Assembly (NCBI RefSeq): GCF_900177375.1 | Contig: NZ_FWZU01000003.1 | Location: forward strand, 496,001-560,000 | Source of the DNA: Desulfovibrio gilichinskyi | Lineage (GTDB): Bacteria > Desulfobacterota > Desulfovibrionia > Desulfovibrionales > Desulfovibrionaceae | Length of the DNA stretch: 64,000 nucleotides | Direction: 5' to 3' | In this document: piece by piece, positions 8,931-17,617 of the stretch | Layout of the letters: every line of letters starts with the position of its first letter | Position numbering within the stretch: position 1 is the first letter of the stretch | Position numbers and translations under genes: made by a program | Notes under the pieces: model-generated | Told to the model about the DNA's origin: nothing | The model's input: only the letters and a program-made list of their open reading frames with translations | Database searches by the model: none

Positions 8931-10301
8931 TTATTTGTCAGTGTCCGAAATTTGGTCTTCTTCGGATTTATTTTCTTCTTCTGTTTGAGCTTCTTCAACT
9001 GCAGCTTCAGCTTTTTCCAGAGATTCTATTTTGAGTCTCAGAGATTCATCTACGTAATCAGATTCAACATCGCCCATACCAAGCAGCTTGATAGCTGATT
9101 TGATGTCGGCAACTTTTGAAGGAGTCATATTCTCAATCGTCATGAGAATTTCTTCGGAAGCACTTGCAATCTGATTTACAGTTTCAAATCCTGCAGAGAA
9201 GAAATTTTCAAGGCTTATTTCAGCAACGCTTGCAAGCTGGTCCATTCCTTTGCTTGATGCGTTCATCTCTCCGTAGCGGCTTTCGGTGAAGATATCAATT
9301 TTCCAACCGAGAAGTCTTGATGCCAGTTTAACATTCTGTCCTTTGCGTCCGATTGCAACGGTAAGCTGATCGTCCGGAACAACAACTTCAAGAACTTTTT
9401 CTTCATCATCTACGGTAATTCTGGCTATAACAGCAGGCGAAAGCGCGTTCTGGGCATAAACAGCAATGTCCTGGCTCCATACTACGATATCAATTCTTTC
9501 ACCGCGGAGTTCCTGAACGATGTTCTGGATGCGGGAACCGCGAATACCTACGCAAGCTCCTACCGGATCAACATCTCTGTCGAGTGAATTTACAGCAACT
9601 TTGGCGCGCAGACCCGGATCACGGGCTACTCCCATAATTTTTACTGTATCGTCATCAACTTCAGGGACTTCTCTTTTGAAAAGTGCAGTCATATAATCAG
9701 GGTGAGAGCGGGACACAGTAATCTGCGGTCCACGAGCTTCTTTCTGAACATCTATGAGGAAAGCCTGAACTCTATCTCCGCGTTTATATCTTTCACGGGG
9801 GATCTGTTCGTTTTTAGGCAGAACAGCTTCAGTACGTCCCAGGTTGATAATCCAGCCGGAACGGTCTCTGCGCTGAATAATCCCGCTGACGATTTCGTTC
9901 TTGCGGCTTTTATATTCATCATAGATAATTTCCTGCTCAGCATCGCGCATGCGCTGAATAATTACCTGCTTTGCGGATTGGGCTGCGATTCGTCCGAGGT
10001 CTTCAATTTTGAGCTTAAAGCCCATTTCGTCATCGACTTGAACATTAGGATCATGCTCTTTCGCTTCTGAAAGGACGATTTCGCTTATCTCGTCAGTTAC
10101 TTCTTCAGCAACTACTTTAAACTGGTAAACTTCGATTTCACCGATTTCTTCGTTGTAGTTGACCTCGATATCCATGGCATCGCCATATTTGCGCGCCACA
10201 GAAGAACGAACAGCTTCTTCAAGTGTGTCTATCAGAAGATCTTTATCGATCCCACGGTCTTTGCTGATCTGGTCGATCGCTTTTTTGAGTTCAGAACCCA
10301 T
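8931..10301 (-). CDS. nusA: Transcription termination/antitermination factor NusA
   Basis: NusA binds RNA polymerase and nascent RNA, and modulates pausing, termination and antitermination. The 456-aa product has the N-terminal polymerase-binding domain, an S1 domain with IVSGIIQRRDRSGWIINLG, two KH domains (GACVGIRGSRIQNIVQEL and AIGRKGQNVKLASRL), and a C-terminal extension with helix-hairpin-helix-like repeats ending in an acidic tail. The start at ATG 10301 follows GGAGGAGCGAC; the frame extends 19 codons upstream without a ribosome site. Confidence 0.97.
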   Translation of the reverse strand: MGSELKKAIDQISKDRGIDKDLLIDTLEEAVRSSVARKYGDAMDIEVNYNEEIGEIEVYQFKVVAEEVTDEISEIVLSEAKEHDPNVQVDDEMGFKLKIEDLGRIAAQSAKQVIIQRMRDAEQEIIYDEYKSRKNEIVSGIIQRRDRSGWIINLGRTEAVLPKNEQIPRERYKRGDRVQAFLIDVQKEARGPQITVSRSHPDYMTALFKREVPEVDDDTVKIMGVARDPGLRAKVAVNSLDRDVDPVGACVGIRGSRIQNIVQELRGERIDIVVWSQDIAVYAQNALSPAVIARITVDDEEKVLEVVVPDDQLTVAIGRKGQNVKLASRLLGWKIDIFTESRYGEMNASSKGMDQLASVAEISLENFFSAGFETVNQIASASEEILMTIENMTPSKVADIKSAIKLLGMGDVESDYVDESLRLKIESLEKAEAAVEEAQTEEENKSEEDQISDTDK

Positions 10302-10376
10302 GTCGCTCCTCCGCTTCGGTACATTGTTCAAGGCATATAACGCGTACCGGCAAGCCAAATAATTGCCTGATTTGTA

Positions 10377-10844
10377 TTATTTAAACTCGTGAATGAGTTT
10401 TGCTTTTCTAATTCTGTCCCAATCCAGCTTGACCGGTTCTTCTTGATCTTCAAGCTGGAGTACAAGGCCTTCATCGTCGGTTCCGGTTAAGACACCGCGA
10501 AAGTTTTTGCGCCCTTCAATCGAAATGATGAGTGCAACTTCCAGTTTTTTGCCGATGTTGGCTGTAACCTGTTCAGGTTTGAAAAATTTACGTTCTAAGC
10601 CCGGGGAAGAAACCTCTAAAACATATGCACTGTTTATAATTTCTTCAACTTCAAGCATAAGTCCTATTTCTCTGCTGACCTTTGCGCATTGGTCAATGCT
10701 GACCCCCGATTCGCTATCAATATAAATGATCACGGTCGGACGGTTTGCGGAGGTCACTTCAACACCCCAAAGTGAAAGGCCCATGGTACCGATTGCCGGC
10801 TCCACGAAGTCACTTATTTTTTTGGCTAATGAGCCTTGCTCCAC
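10377..10844 (-). CDS. rimP: Ribosome maturation factor RimP
   Basis: RimP assists early 30S assembly. The product is about 155 aa when started at GTG 10844 (preceded by GGGGAT), matching family length; the frame runs to 10910 but would start within the leader terminator region. Visible features are the N-terminal alpha/beta domain with LSLWGVEVTSANRPTVIIYID and the YVLEVSSPGLERKF motif diagnostic of the family, then the C-terminal SH3-like barrel ending in a Lys-rich tail. It is the first gene of the nusA-infB operon and lies behind a structured leader. Confidence 0.93.
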   Translation of the reverse strand: MEQGSLAKKISDFVEPAIGTMGLSLWGVEVTSANRPTVIIYIDSESGVSIDQCAKVSREIGLMLEVEEIINSAYVLEVSSPGLERKFFKPEQVTANIGKKLEVALIISIEGRKNFRGVLTGTDDEGLVLQLEDQEEPVKLDWDRIRKAKLIHEFK

Positions 10845-10887
10845 GATAATCCCCGTTTTTATTGTCGCTTTGCGACCCAAATAAAAA

Positions 10888-10912
10888 AAGTGGACCCGAA
10901 AAAGGCCCACCT
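10888..10912 (-). terminator. Intrinsic terminator in the rimP leader (attenuator)
   Basis: Bases 10888-10897 pair with 10904-10912, a stem of about 9 bp, and on the minus strand it is followed by TTTTTTTATT. It stands upstream of rimP and downstream of a promoter candidate, so transcripts would end here unless read through. Confidence 0.75.
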
Positions 10913-11073
10913 CAGCATCTTAAACCCAACAAAAAGGTTACAGTATGAGGCCTGATGCGGAGTAAAGAGGTGAGTTAAGCTTCTTATATGAATACAATTG
11001 TTCACCCAAAATAAGCACTGAGATATACCCGCACCGAGGACAGCAACTTATGCGTATAGGTTTGCAATGTCAA
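10913..11073 (-). ncRNA. Structured leader / small RNA upstream of rimP, with promoter
   Basis: A TTGACA -35 element (11068-11073, minus strand) with a weak TAAGTT -10 (11045-11050, 17-nt spacing) would start an RNA of about 160 nt ending at the terminator at 10888-10912. Inside it, CCTCGGTGCGG (11028-11038) pairs with CCGCATCAGG (10950-10959) around one bulge. A GGGTGA/TCACCT pair lies within that stem. CACCTC (about 10967-10972) could instead pair with the GAGGTG arm of the terminator, so competing structures are possible. The RNA may be an attenuator or a stand-alone small RNA; a 6S-like RNA cannot be excluded by eye. Confidence 0.45.
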
Positions 11074-11237
11074 GTCTTGTGATTTTTTAAGCAGAGACCA
11101 TCGGGACAGCAGGAAAATTTTCTTACTCAGTTTTATTATTTAAAAACTATTAACATATAAGATAGGATAACAGCAAATTTTATTAGTGAGTTAAAATTAT
11201 GCGGAATTAATACAGATTTTGCGATTTGTTTGAATAT
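11074..11237. other. AT-rich gap between the rimP leader and the GPAG-repeat gene
   Basis: No reading frame or clear hairpin is visible. The segment separates two divergent transcription units and probably only holds upstream promoter sequence. Confidence 0.5.
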
Positions 11238-11265
11238 TTGACTTGTTCTAATGATGTGTTATTTT
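11238..11265 (+). promoter_or_regulatory. Sigma-70-type promoter candidate for the GPAG-repeat gene
   Basis: TTGACT (11238-11243) and TATTTT (11260-11265) are spaced by 16 nt, about 35 nt upstream of the ORF start. Both boxes are near consensus, but the background is AT-rich. Confidence 0.45.
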
Positions 11266-11301
11266 ATTAGCAGAGATTCATAAACAATAAGCGGGTGGAA
11301 T

Positions 11302-11547
11302 ATGCCGATACTAACAGATAATATAATTGCAGGTCCGGCAGGTCATACTACCGCAGGTCCGGCTGGATGTTTTACAGCAGGTGGCCCCGGAGAGACTGTA
11401 GCCGGTCCGGCAGGGCATGTTGAAATTTATCCGGCGACTCAAGGGGTGAGGTCTGTTGAAGCTACAATGGCATTTGAAGTTTCAGATGCAACCCAGCCTT
11501 TTTTCCCTGAATTATCTGTCGGGGCTGTTATAAATTATACGGCCTGA
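11302..11547 (+). CDS. Small orphan protein with GPAG repeats
   Basis: The 81-aa product is not recognised. Its first half is built from three AGPAG units plus a degenerate AGGPG (residues 10-40); the second half is acidic and beta-prone with an aromatic FFPEL stretch. There is no signal peptide and only one cysteine. The frame is supported by GCGGGTGG before the ATG, a promoter candidate upstream and a strong terminator 32 nt after the stop, so it looks like a real monocistronic gene. It stands just upstream of the flagellar cluster; the short Gly/Ala/Pro repeats suggest a structural or surface role, but this is a guess. Confidence 0.65.
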   Translation: MPILTDNIIAGPAGHTTAGPAGCFTAGGPGETVAGPAGHVEIYPATQGVRSVEATMAFEVSDATQPFFPELSVGAVINYTA

Positions 11548-11578
11548 TCCTGTCTTCATTAAATTTGTTTTAAACTGT

Positions 11579-11612
11579 CCCGATTGAGATAACTCTCAAT
11601 CGGGATTTTTTT
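11579..11612 (+). terminator. Intrinsic terminator after the GPAG-repeat gene
   Basis: A perfect 11-bp stem (11579-11589 with 11594-11604), a 4-nt loop and a T-run on the plus strand. Confidence 0.92.
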
Positions 11613-11687
11613 GTCGTAATCCTCATTTCTTTCCTTTTCTGCTTATTTTGCCCGCTCCCGCACTCTTGCTTTTATCCACCGTGTGTA

Positions 11688-11704
11688 TTGGCCTGCTGTT
11701 TGCA
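11688..11704 (+). promoter_or_regulatory. Sigma-54 (-24/-12) promoter for the flgFG genes
   Basis: TTGG at 11688-11691 and TTTGCA at 11699-11704 place the invariant GG and GC exactly 10 nt apart, as in RpoN promoters (consensus TTGGCACG-N4-TTGCA). The predicted start is near 11714, leaving about 30 nt of leader with a good ribosome site before flgF. Sigma-54 control of rod and hook genes is established in many polar-flagellate bacteria. Confidence 0.7.
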
Positions 11705-11744
11705 AGTACCGTTGCAAGCAATCCCCTTTTTTAGGAGAAAAGAT

Positions 11745-12509
11745 ATGCAAACCAGTACATTTAGTGCCCTTTTTGGGGCCATGTCCAACGAACACAGGGT
11801 TAATATCAGTGCCAATAATTTGGCTAACGTAAATACAACAGGGTTTAAGCGTGACACCTGCGCGTTTGAAGATACCTTTGTTAAATTTGCACACGACTAT
11901 GTAGTGGATGCCAAACCGTTCATACGTGATAAAAACATGTTTCCAGAGCCTAAAATCATGGCTCGCCCGAGGTTGTCTGAAGAAGTCATAGATATGTCTC
12001 AAGGCTCTTTTCAGAAAACCGGCAACTCCCTTGATTTAGCTATCAGAGGTGATGGTTTTTTTACGGTCCAGAAAGACGGAGGACAGTTCTACACTCGTAA
12101 CGGAGTTTTCACTCTTTCACCTGAAGGAAATCTCATTACTGAGCAGGGCTATCCTGTAGTGGCCAGCGGAGGTGTAGTTTCGATTCCTCCAAGAGCGGAA
12201 GTAACCATTGATGAAACCGGAGTCATCCGCGCTGACGGGCAGGAGCTTGCTCAGCTCGACTTTGTTCAGGCAACTGATCCGCGGACAGTTAAGAAAGAAG
12301 GTGAAAATCTATATACAGTCGGAGGAGATGTTGCTCCCGCAACAGGGGATATTCTCCAAGGATATATAGAAAAATCAAACGTTGAAGTCGTTAGCGAAAT
12401 GGTCTCAATGATTGAATGCCAGCGTAGTTTTGAAATGTACCAGAAAATGATTACCGGCACTGATGAGCTTGATAAAAAGGTTATTCAGCAAGTCGGTCAG
12501 GCAACATAA
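11745..12509 (+). CDS. flgF: Flagellar basal-body rod protein FlgF
   Basis: FlgF forms part of the proximal rod that transmits torque from the motor. The 254-aa protein starts MQTSTFSALFGAMSNEHRVN and has the N-terminal rod/hook signature with ANNLANVNTTGFKRD, a central flagellar hook-basal-body fold with GNSLDLAIRGDGFF and YTRNG, and a C-terminal coiled segment ending in EMVSMIECQRSFEMYQKMI. The start at 11745 follows TTAGGAGAAAAGAT; the frame extends upstream without support. It is followed by flgG after 17 bp. FlgF and FlgG are close paralogs, and order and length favour FlgF here. Confidence 0.9.
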   Translation: MQTSTFSALFGAMSNEHRVNISANNLANVNTTGFKRDTCAFEDTFVKFAHDYVVDAKPFIRDKNMFPEPKIMARPRLSEEVIDMSQGSFQKTGNSLDLAIRGDGFFTVQKDGGQFYTRNGVFTLSPEGNLITEQGYPVVASGGVVSIPPRAEVTIDETGVIRADGQELAQLDFVQATDPRTVKKEGENLYTVGGDVAPATGDILQGYIEKSNVEVVSEMVSMIECQRSFEMYQKMITGTDELDKKVIQQVGQAT

Positions 12510-12526
12510 CATAGGAGGATAGGATT

Positions 12527-13309
12527 ATGATGCGTTCCCTTTGGACTGCCGCGACAGGAATGATCGCACAGCAGACACACATAGACGTTCTTTCGAACAA
12601 CCTTGCCAACGTAAATACACAGGGTTTTAAAAAGAGCAGGGTAGAATTTGAAGATCTAATGTACCAGACAATGCAAATTGCCGGAACTCAGGTTCAGGGC
12701 GGCAACAGACTGCCTACAGGTATGCAGATCGGTATGGGTGTTAAGGAAGTCAGTATCCACAAATTCTTTAGCGAAGGGTCGCTGGAACCAACTGGGAACC
12801 CCTTGGATCTGGCTATTGAAGGACGTGGATTTTTCCGCATAGATCGTAACGGCGAAGACGGCTACACCCGTTCCGGAGCTTTCAAACTTGATAACGAAGG
12901 GCGTGTTGTTACCTCCAATGGTTATGCTCTTCAGCCTGAGTTTGTTGTTCCGCCGGAAGCTGTAAATATTGTTGTCTCGGAAAAAGGGCATATGGCTGCT
13001 CTTGATAAAAACGGTATCGAACTGGCTGCGGCCGATATCCCCGTTTATGACTTCATTAACCCTGCCGGACTTAATGCAATCGGTAAAAACCTTTATGTTG
13101 AAACTGAAGGTTCCGGAGCACCTGTTGAAGGTATCCCGGGAGATGACCGTTTCGGAACTATATCTCAGGGGTATCTTGAAGGTTCAAACGTAGAACTGGT
13201 TGATGAAATGGTTGGACTTATTGTCGGACAGAGAGCTTATGAAACTAACTCCAAAGCTTTGACAACCTCAGATTCCATGCTTCAGACCGCAATTAATGTA
13301 AAACGATAA
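12527..13309 (+). CDS. flgG: Flagellar distal-rod protein FlgG
   Basis: FlgG builds the distal rod. The 260-aa product begins MMRSLWTAATGM, the family's typical start, then SNNLANVNTQGFKKSRVEFEDL. The central domain has GNPLDLAIEGRGFFRI and GYTRSGAF, and the C-terminal helix reads EGSNVELVDEMVGLIVGQRAYETN, all standard. AGGAGGATAGGATT precedes the ATG pair; translation may start at either of the two adjacent ATGs. It lies between flgF and flgA. Confidence 0.96.
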   Translation: MMRSLWTAATGMIAQQTHIDVLSNNLANVNTQGFKKSRVEFEDLMYQTMQIAGTQVQGGNRLPTGMQIGMGVKEVSIHKFFSEGSLEPTGNPLDLAIEGRGFFRIDRNGEDGYTRSGAFKLDNEGRVVTSNGYALQPEFVVPPEAVNIVVSEKGHMAALDKNGIELAAADIPVYDFINPAGLNAIGKNLYVETEGSGAPVEGIPGDDRFGTISQGYLEGSNVELVDEMVGLIVGQRAYETNSKALTTSDSMLQTAINVKR

Positions 13310-13379
13310 AATTGATATTGAGTAATGCCGTTTTGCGCATTGTCACTCAATTTAACAGGTTTAGAACAGGGTGGTGCTT

Positions 13380-14387
13380 ATGACTTTTGCAGAAAAATAT
13401 ATAAACCTTAGCAGGGCGTCTGTTGCGTTTCTGGTGATAGCAGCCATGGTTCTTATGGTTGTAACCTCTGTGGATGCGGCAACGAAGGAAAATAAGAATT
13501 GGCGTATAGTCGTTAAGTCTGCTGCAACTGTTAACGGTCCTAGAGTCTTACTGGGAGATATTGCTGAATTTTATGGCAAACTTCCAGATGAAACTAAGAG
13601 AGATTTAGCTAAAGTTGAATTGTGGAATGCCCCGAATCAAGGACGCAAGCCAATAAACGTTAACCGTGTTGAACTTAGAGCTATCTTAGAGCATTACCTC
13701 GGTGACATGGTTTCAAATTGTGTTCTTCCTGCTACGCTTGCTATTCAGGCCGGCGGTAAAGTTATGAGCGAGGAAGAGCTTCAGCAGGCCGTTGTCAAAG
13801 TCTTGACTCCACATGCCAGAGTTTTTGAAGGTTCCTACAAATTCAGAGATTTCAAGTTGCCTGATTATCTTTTTTTTGCAGATAAAATGGATAGCTTGAA
13901 GATTAATCTGCCTCAGACTTTGAAGCCCGGAAATAATGTTTTCAGGGTGGAGATAGTAAGCATTGACGGACAGGTTTTAAGAAATTTATCCAGCAGTGTT
14001 TTTATGGATTTGTGGCAGCCTGTTCCATGTCCTGTACGTCCTTTGAATCGTAGAGAAGTTATCACACCGGACATGATTACTTGGAAAAATCAGAATATGG
14101 CCCATATGGGCGACAGAGCCTGGGATGGTAAAGGCGGGCCCTGGATTATCAAGGTTCCGGTCGGAACAGGGCAGCCTATCATGAAGTCTTCTATCGAGCC
14201 TGCTCCTGTCATTGCACGTGGAGATACGGTTGACCTTATTTTTGAAAGTCCTCACATGCGTTTAAGTGTTTCAGCCGAGTCTTTAGAGGATGGCGGAGTT
14301 GGAGAGAGTATAACGGTACGTAATTTGCAAAGTAAAAGAAAAATCGTTGCTAAAGTTCTCGATGCTCAGACTGTTTCAGTCAGGTAA
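13380..14387 (+). CDS. flgA: Flagellar P-ring assembly chaperone FlgA
   Basis: FlgA is a periplasmic chaperone for the P-ring protein FlgI. The 335-aa protein has an N-terminal hydrophobic signal segment (about residues 15-35, ending at VDAAT) and a C-terminal SAF domain with RREVITPDMITWKNQ, which in this family is followed by GQPIMKSSIEPAPVIARGDTV and the SVSAESLEDGG region. It is longer than the enterobacterial protein because of its N-terminal domain. The ATG at 13380 is preferred over GTGs 3 codons upstream, since AGGGTGG is then at the right distance. It precedes flgH and flgI, as expected. Confidence 0.92.
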   Translation: MTFAEKYINLSRASVAFLVIAAMVLMVVTSVDAATKENKNWRIVVKSAATVNGPRVLLGDIAEFYGKLPDETKRDLAKVELWNAPNQGRKPINVNRVELRAILEHYLGDMVSNCVLPATLAIQAGGKVMSEEELQQAVVKVLTPHARVFEGSYKFRDFKLPDYLFFADKMDSLKINLPQTLKPGNNVFRVEIVSIDGQVLRNLSSSVFMDLWQPVPCPVRPLNRREVITPDMITWKNQNMAHMGDRAWDGKGGPWIIKVPVGTGQPIMKSSIEPAPVIARGDTVDLIFESPHMRLSVSAESLEDGGVGESITVRNLQSKRKIVAKVLDAQTVSVR

Positions 14388-14409
14388 GACACCGGGGAGG
14401 AAGGAAAAA

Positions 14410-15108
14410 ATGAAAAAATCAATACTGGCAGTTTCACTACTAATCATTCTTAGTGCCGGATGCACTCCTGCCAAGCAGACTCCAACACCTATGCCCGTTA
14501 TGACACCGCCCGTGTCCTATGAACCGGAGACTTTGAGTAATCCCGGCTCTCTTTTTATGCCTTCAGATTCAGATTATCTTTTTGACGATAACAGAGCTCG
14601 CCGGATCGGTGACATTGTTGTTGTCACTGTTACTGAAACAAGCAAGGGCAAGCATACTTCAAATTCAAAAGCTGAACGCGAAAATAAAACCGGGATGAGT
14701 GTAACAAATTTTTACGGTGGACCATTATCAGCAATTGATGCTTTTGATCTGAAAAAAAATGCAGGGGATACTCCGCTTATAGGTTCTGATACTTCCAATA
14801 AATTTAAAAGTACCGGTGAAACAAAAAATGAATCGACCCTGACAGCCTCTGTCGCTTGCCGAATTGTCAGAATTCTTCCTGGAAACGTTATGCAGGTTGA
14901 AGGAGCACGGCAGGTCAGAATTAATGAAGAAACTCAGATTCTGGTTGTTCGCGGGCTGCTCAGACAGCGTGATATCGGTCCAGGTAATACTGTGCAGTCC
15001 AGTTATCTTGCTGATGCCCAGATTGAAGTCTACGGGCGCGGTATTCTTGCAGATAAGCAGAGACCCGGATGGCTTTCAAGAATTCTTGATAACGTATGGC
15101 CTTTCTAA
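14410..15108 (+). CDS. flgH: Flagellar L-ring lipoprotein FlgH
   Basis: FlgH forms the outer-membrane L-ring bushing of the flagellum. The 232-aa product starts MKKSILAVSLLIILSAGC, a lipoprotein signal with a lipobox Cys at residue 18. The core shows SLFMPSDSDYLFDDNRARRIGDIVVVTV and the C-terminal VEGARQVRINEETQ and VVRGLLRQRDIGPGNTVQS motifs of the family. GGGGAGGAAGG precedes the start. It lies 22 bp behind flgA. Confidence 0.96.
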   Translation: MKKSILAVSLLIILSAGCTPAKQTPTPMPVMTPPVSYEPETLSNPGSLFMPSDSDYLFDDNRARRIGDIVVVTVTETSKGKHTSNSKAERENKTGMSVTNFYGGPLSAIDAFDLKKNAGDTPLIGSDTSNKFKSTGETKNESTLTASVACRIVRILPGNVMQVEGARQVRINEETQILVVRGLLRQRDIGPGNTVQSSYLADAQIEVYGRGILADKQRPGWLSRILDNVWPF

Positions 15109-15167
15109 TCAATACAAAATTTTAAGAAGTTTAATTCGAGTCAAAGTTGATCAAACCGGAGGATAAG

Positions 15168-16301
15168 ATGAAACGCGGCAATAGGACGAACAATATTTCA
15201 GCAGGAATTACGGCAACCATACTGCTTTTGTTCGTCATATTTATGAACGTACAGCCAGCGGAAGCTGTCCGGCTGAAGGATATTTCTTCTTTCAGCGGAG
15301 TGCGTGACAATGCTCTCGTCGGGTACGGACTTGTAGTCGGTCTTTCGGGAACCGGTGACGGAACAAACTCGGCATTCACAATTACCTCCATGGTTAACAT
15401 GCTCGAAAAGATGGGTGTGCAGGTTGATCGCGATTCTATAAAGCCGAAAAACGTTGCTGCGGTAATGGTAACGGCTAAAATGCCTGTTTCTGCAAAGCCG
15501 GGATCTCCTCTTGATGTAACTCTTTCCTCTATAGGTGACTCTAAAAGTCTGTTCGGCGGCGTACTTTTGCTGACTCCTCTTAAAGGTATAGATGGAAATG
15601 TTTATGCCCTGGCACAAGGCGCGCTTACTGTCGGTGGTTTTTCTACGACAGGTGCTGCCGCAAGTGTTTCCCAAAATGTTGTTACTGTTGCACGTATTCC
15701 TAACGGAGCAACAATTGAACGATCTGTCCCATTTGCTTTTAACAATCAACGGAAAATTACTATCAACCTCGATATGTCAGACTTCGGTACCATCATGCAG
15801 GTAGTAAAAAGAATTAATAATGCTATCGGTGGTAATTATGCATCCGCAATTGACGCATCAACTGTTGATCTTGCCATTCCTGATGATTTCAGAGGCAATA
15901 TGGTTCCACTTATGGCTTCACTTGAAAACCTTGAAATCAGCCCTGATGGAAAAGCTAAGGTCGTGGTTGATGAAAAGACCGGAACAATTGTGCTTGGACG
16001 AAATGTACGTTTGACAAAGGTCGCAATCGCGCACGGAAACTTACAGGTTGTTGTTACGGAAGGAGCCGATGTCAGCCAACCGGGGCCGTTTGCTCCTGCT
16101 GGTGCCGAAACAGTCACTACTCCGACAACCGGTATACAGGTTAAGGCGGACAACAACAGATTGATGCTTGTTGAAGGTGCCACGTTGCAAGAACTTGTTG
16201 ATGGTTTGAATGCTATCGGAGCAACCCCGCGTGACCTGATTTCTATCCTCAGGACGATGAAGGTTGCAGGTGCATTGCACGCAGAACTGGAGGTTATATA
16301 A
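15168..16301 (+). CDS. flgI: Flagellar P-ring protein FlgI
   Basis: FlgI assembles in the peptidoglycan layer as the P-ring. The 377-aa protein has a signal peptide (residues 1 to about 35, ending PAEAVRL), then the family start [23 protein letters not shown], the [12 protein letters not shown] segment and [13 protein letters not shown]. The C-terminus ends [15 protein letters not shown] as in orthologs. The start at 15168 follows CCGGAGGATAAG. Confidence 0.97.
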   Translation: MKRGNRTNNISAGITATILLLFVIFMNVQPAEAVRLKDISSFSGVRDNALVGYGLVVGLSGTGDGTNSAFTITSMVNMLEKMGVQVDRDSIKPKNVAAVMVTAKMPVSAKPGSPLDVTLSSIGDSKSLFGGVLLLTPLKGIDGNVYALAQGALTVGGFSTTGAAASVSQNVVTVARIPNGATIERSVPFAFNNQRKITINLDMSDFGTIMQVVKRINNAIGGNYASAIDASTVDLAIPDDFRGNMVPLMASLENLEISPDGKAKVVVDEKTGTIVLGRNVRLTKVAIAHGNLQVVVTEGADVSQPGPFAPAGAETVTTPTTGIQVKADNNRLMLVEGATLQELVDGLNAIGATPRDLISILRTMKVAGALHAELEVI

Positions 16302-16302
16302 C

Positions 16303-17061
16303 ATGATCGTCACCGCACAAGATGCTGCTACAGCACAGGCAAGTGTTGAAGGGCAGGAGCTGATCGGTTTTAAAAATAAACTGACATCACTAAATGATAA
16401 GATTTCAGGCGGAAAAGATGTCGACAAGGGACTACGCTCCGCATGCAAGAAATTTGAAGCCGTTTTTATGGGTAAAATCTGGAAACAGATGCGTAAAGGC
16501 GTTCAAAAGTCTGAATATCTTAGTAATCGTTACGAAGACCAGTATACGTCAATGTTTGATAAGGATTTTTCAGAAAAGCTGGCTGACGGCGGAGGGATCG
16601 GACTTGCAGATATGTTGTATCAGCAGCTTAGAGCAAAGCTTGATGACGCCAGCAAAGAAACTCTGCCAGGAACTGGTAATTCTACAGGCCTTAAGACACT
16701 GGATGAAGTTGGACGCAGAGGAACAAGAGAAGGTGTCCATGTTAAAAAACATGAAAATGTTGTGACTAACGGCATCCCCGGAATTCCCGTTCCTAAGCCT
16801 GGTATTGCGCTCAGAGATTCCGATTTTACGTATGCTAATCAAATTGAAAGAAAATTGGATCACAGTATAGAAAATACGGGCGTAAAATCCCAGTCAGAAA
16901 CTGAAAAGGGTGCAGTGAAGGAAGTTTCCTATATTAGTAGGCCCGAAGCGATGGCAAGAATTGAAAATTTAGCCCGTCAAATTGAAATGGCACATGACAA
17001 GAAAGTTTATGGTAACGGCGTGACTGCTGAAGAAATTGGCAAGAAACTTGCTGGTATATAA
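16303..17061 (+). CDS. flgJ: FlgJ-like rod-binding protein (no muramidase domain)
   Basis: FlgJ caps the growing rod. Residues 45-110 carry the rod-binding domain: ACKKFEAVFMGKIWKQMRKG and YEDQYTSMFDKDFSEKLADGGGIGLADMLYQQL. The remaining 140 residues are Lys/Glu-rich and show no glucosaminidase motifs, so this is the single-domain form common outside enterobacteria; a separate lytic enzyme must open the wall. The start at 16303 is one base past the flgI stop, with GGAGG upstream. The C-terminal region has no recognised fold. Confidence 0.9.
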   Translation: MIVTAQDAATAQASVEGQELIGFKNKLTSLNDKISGGKDVDKGLRSACKKFEAVFMGKIWKQMRKGVQKSEYLSNRYEDQYTSMFDKDFSEKLADGGGIGLADMLYQQLRAKLDDASKETLPGTGNSTGLKTLDEVGRRGTREGVHVKKHENVVTNGIPGIPVPKPGIALRDSDFTYANQIERKLDHSIENTGVKSQSETEKGAVKEVSYISRPEAMARIENLARQIEMAHDKKVYGNGVTAEEIGKKLAGI

Positions 17062-17137
17062 ACATAAGATTTATAAATATTAAGTAAAATGAATTAATAT
17101 TAATTAAAATGTACTGTTAGCGTATTAGGGGGCACAA

Positions 17138-17617
17138 ATGATTAGACTTATAAAGGAAAATATAGACAGGCAGTCAAAGGCTGTATTGTTACTTTTCATG
17201 CTCCTTAAGGAAGAATTTTCCTTACTTATGAACAAAGATCCTCAGGGTGTGACCGGAGTTGAGATGGTAATTCAGGAGCTTATGCGACAGATTGCCTCTG
17301 AACGGATGTCTCTTAGAGGTTTAGTTCAGAAAATTGACCCTGCGGCTAAGAGAATAAAAGATATTTTGCCGGCTCTTGCTGATGAACATAAAGAGAAGGT
17401 TGAAGATCTTCTTGCCATAATGGATACCCGTGAGCAGGAATGCGCTGTTCAGGCAACTAAGAATCAGCAACTTGCTCAGGCATTACTGGATCAGTCTTCA
17501 TCTATGCTGGATTTCCTGCATCGTGAAATAACTCCTAAAACTAATAATGTATATTCTGCCCGCGGAAGATTTCAGAACGTGGCACCTCCAGCAACGCTGA
17601 TTAACGGGAGAATGTAA
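17138..17617 (+). CDS. flgN: FlgN-type chaperone for FlgK/FlgL
   Basis: FlgN is a cytoplasmic export chaperone for hook-associated proteins. The 159-aa protein is an all-helical, Gln/Glu/Leu-rich chain of the FlgN length and pattern, with the typical LLLFMLLKEEFSLL near the N-terminus, and it is placed directly before flgK, its client: the flgN stop overlaps the flgK start (TAATG). GGGGGCAC precedes the ATG. Sequence identity in this family is low, so the call leans on context. Confidence 0.85.
   Translation: MIRLIKENIDRQSKAVLLLFMLLKEEFSLLMNKDPQGVTGVEMVIQELMRQIASERMSLRGLVQKIDPAAKRIKDILPALADEHKEKVEDLLAIMDTREQECAVQATKNQQLAQALLDQSSSMLDFLHREITPKTNNVYSARGRFQNVAPPATLINGRM

Noticed and set aside
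10913-11073. tRNA-fMet gene before rimP as in E. coli
   Set aside because: No cloverleaf or CCA end is found; the region folds instead into long stems and a terminator.
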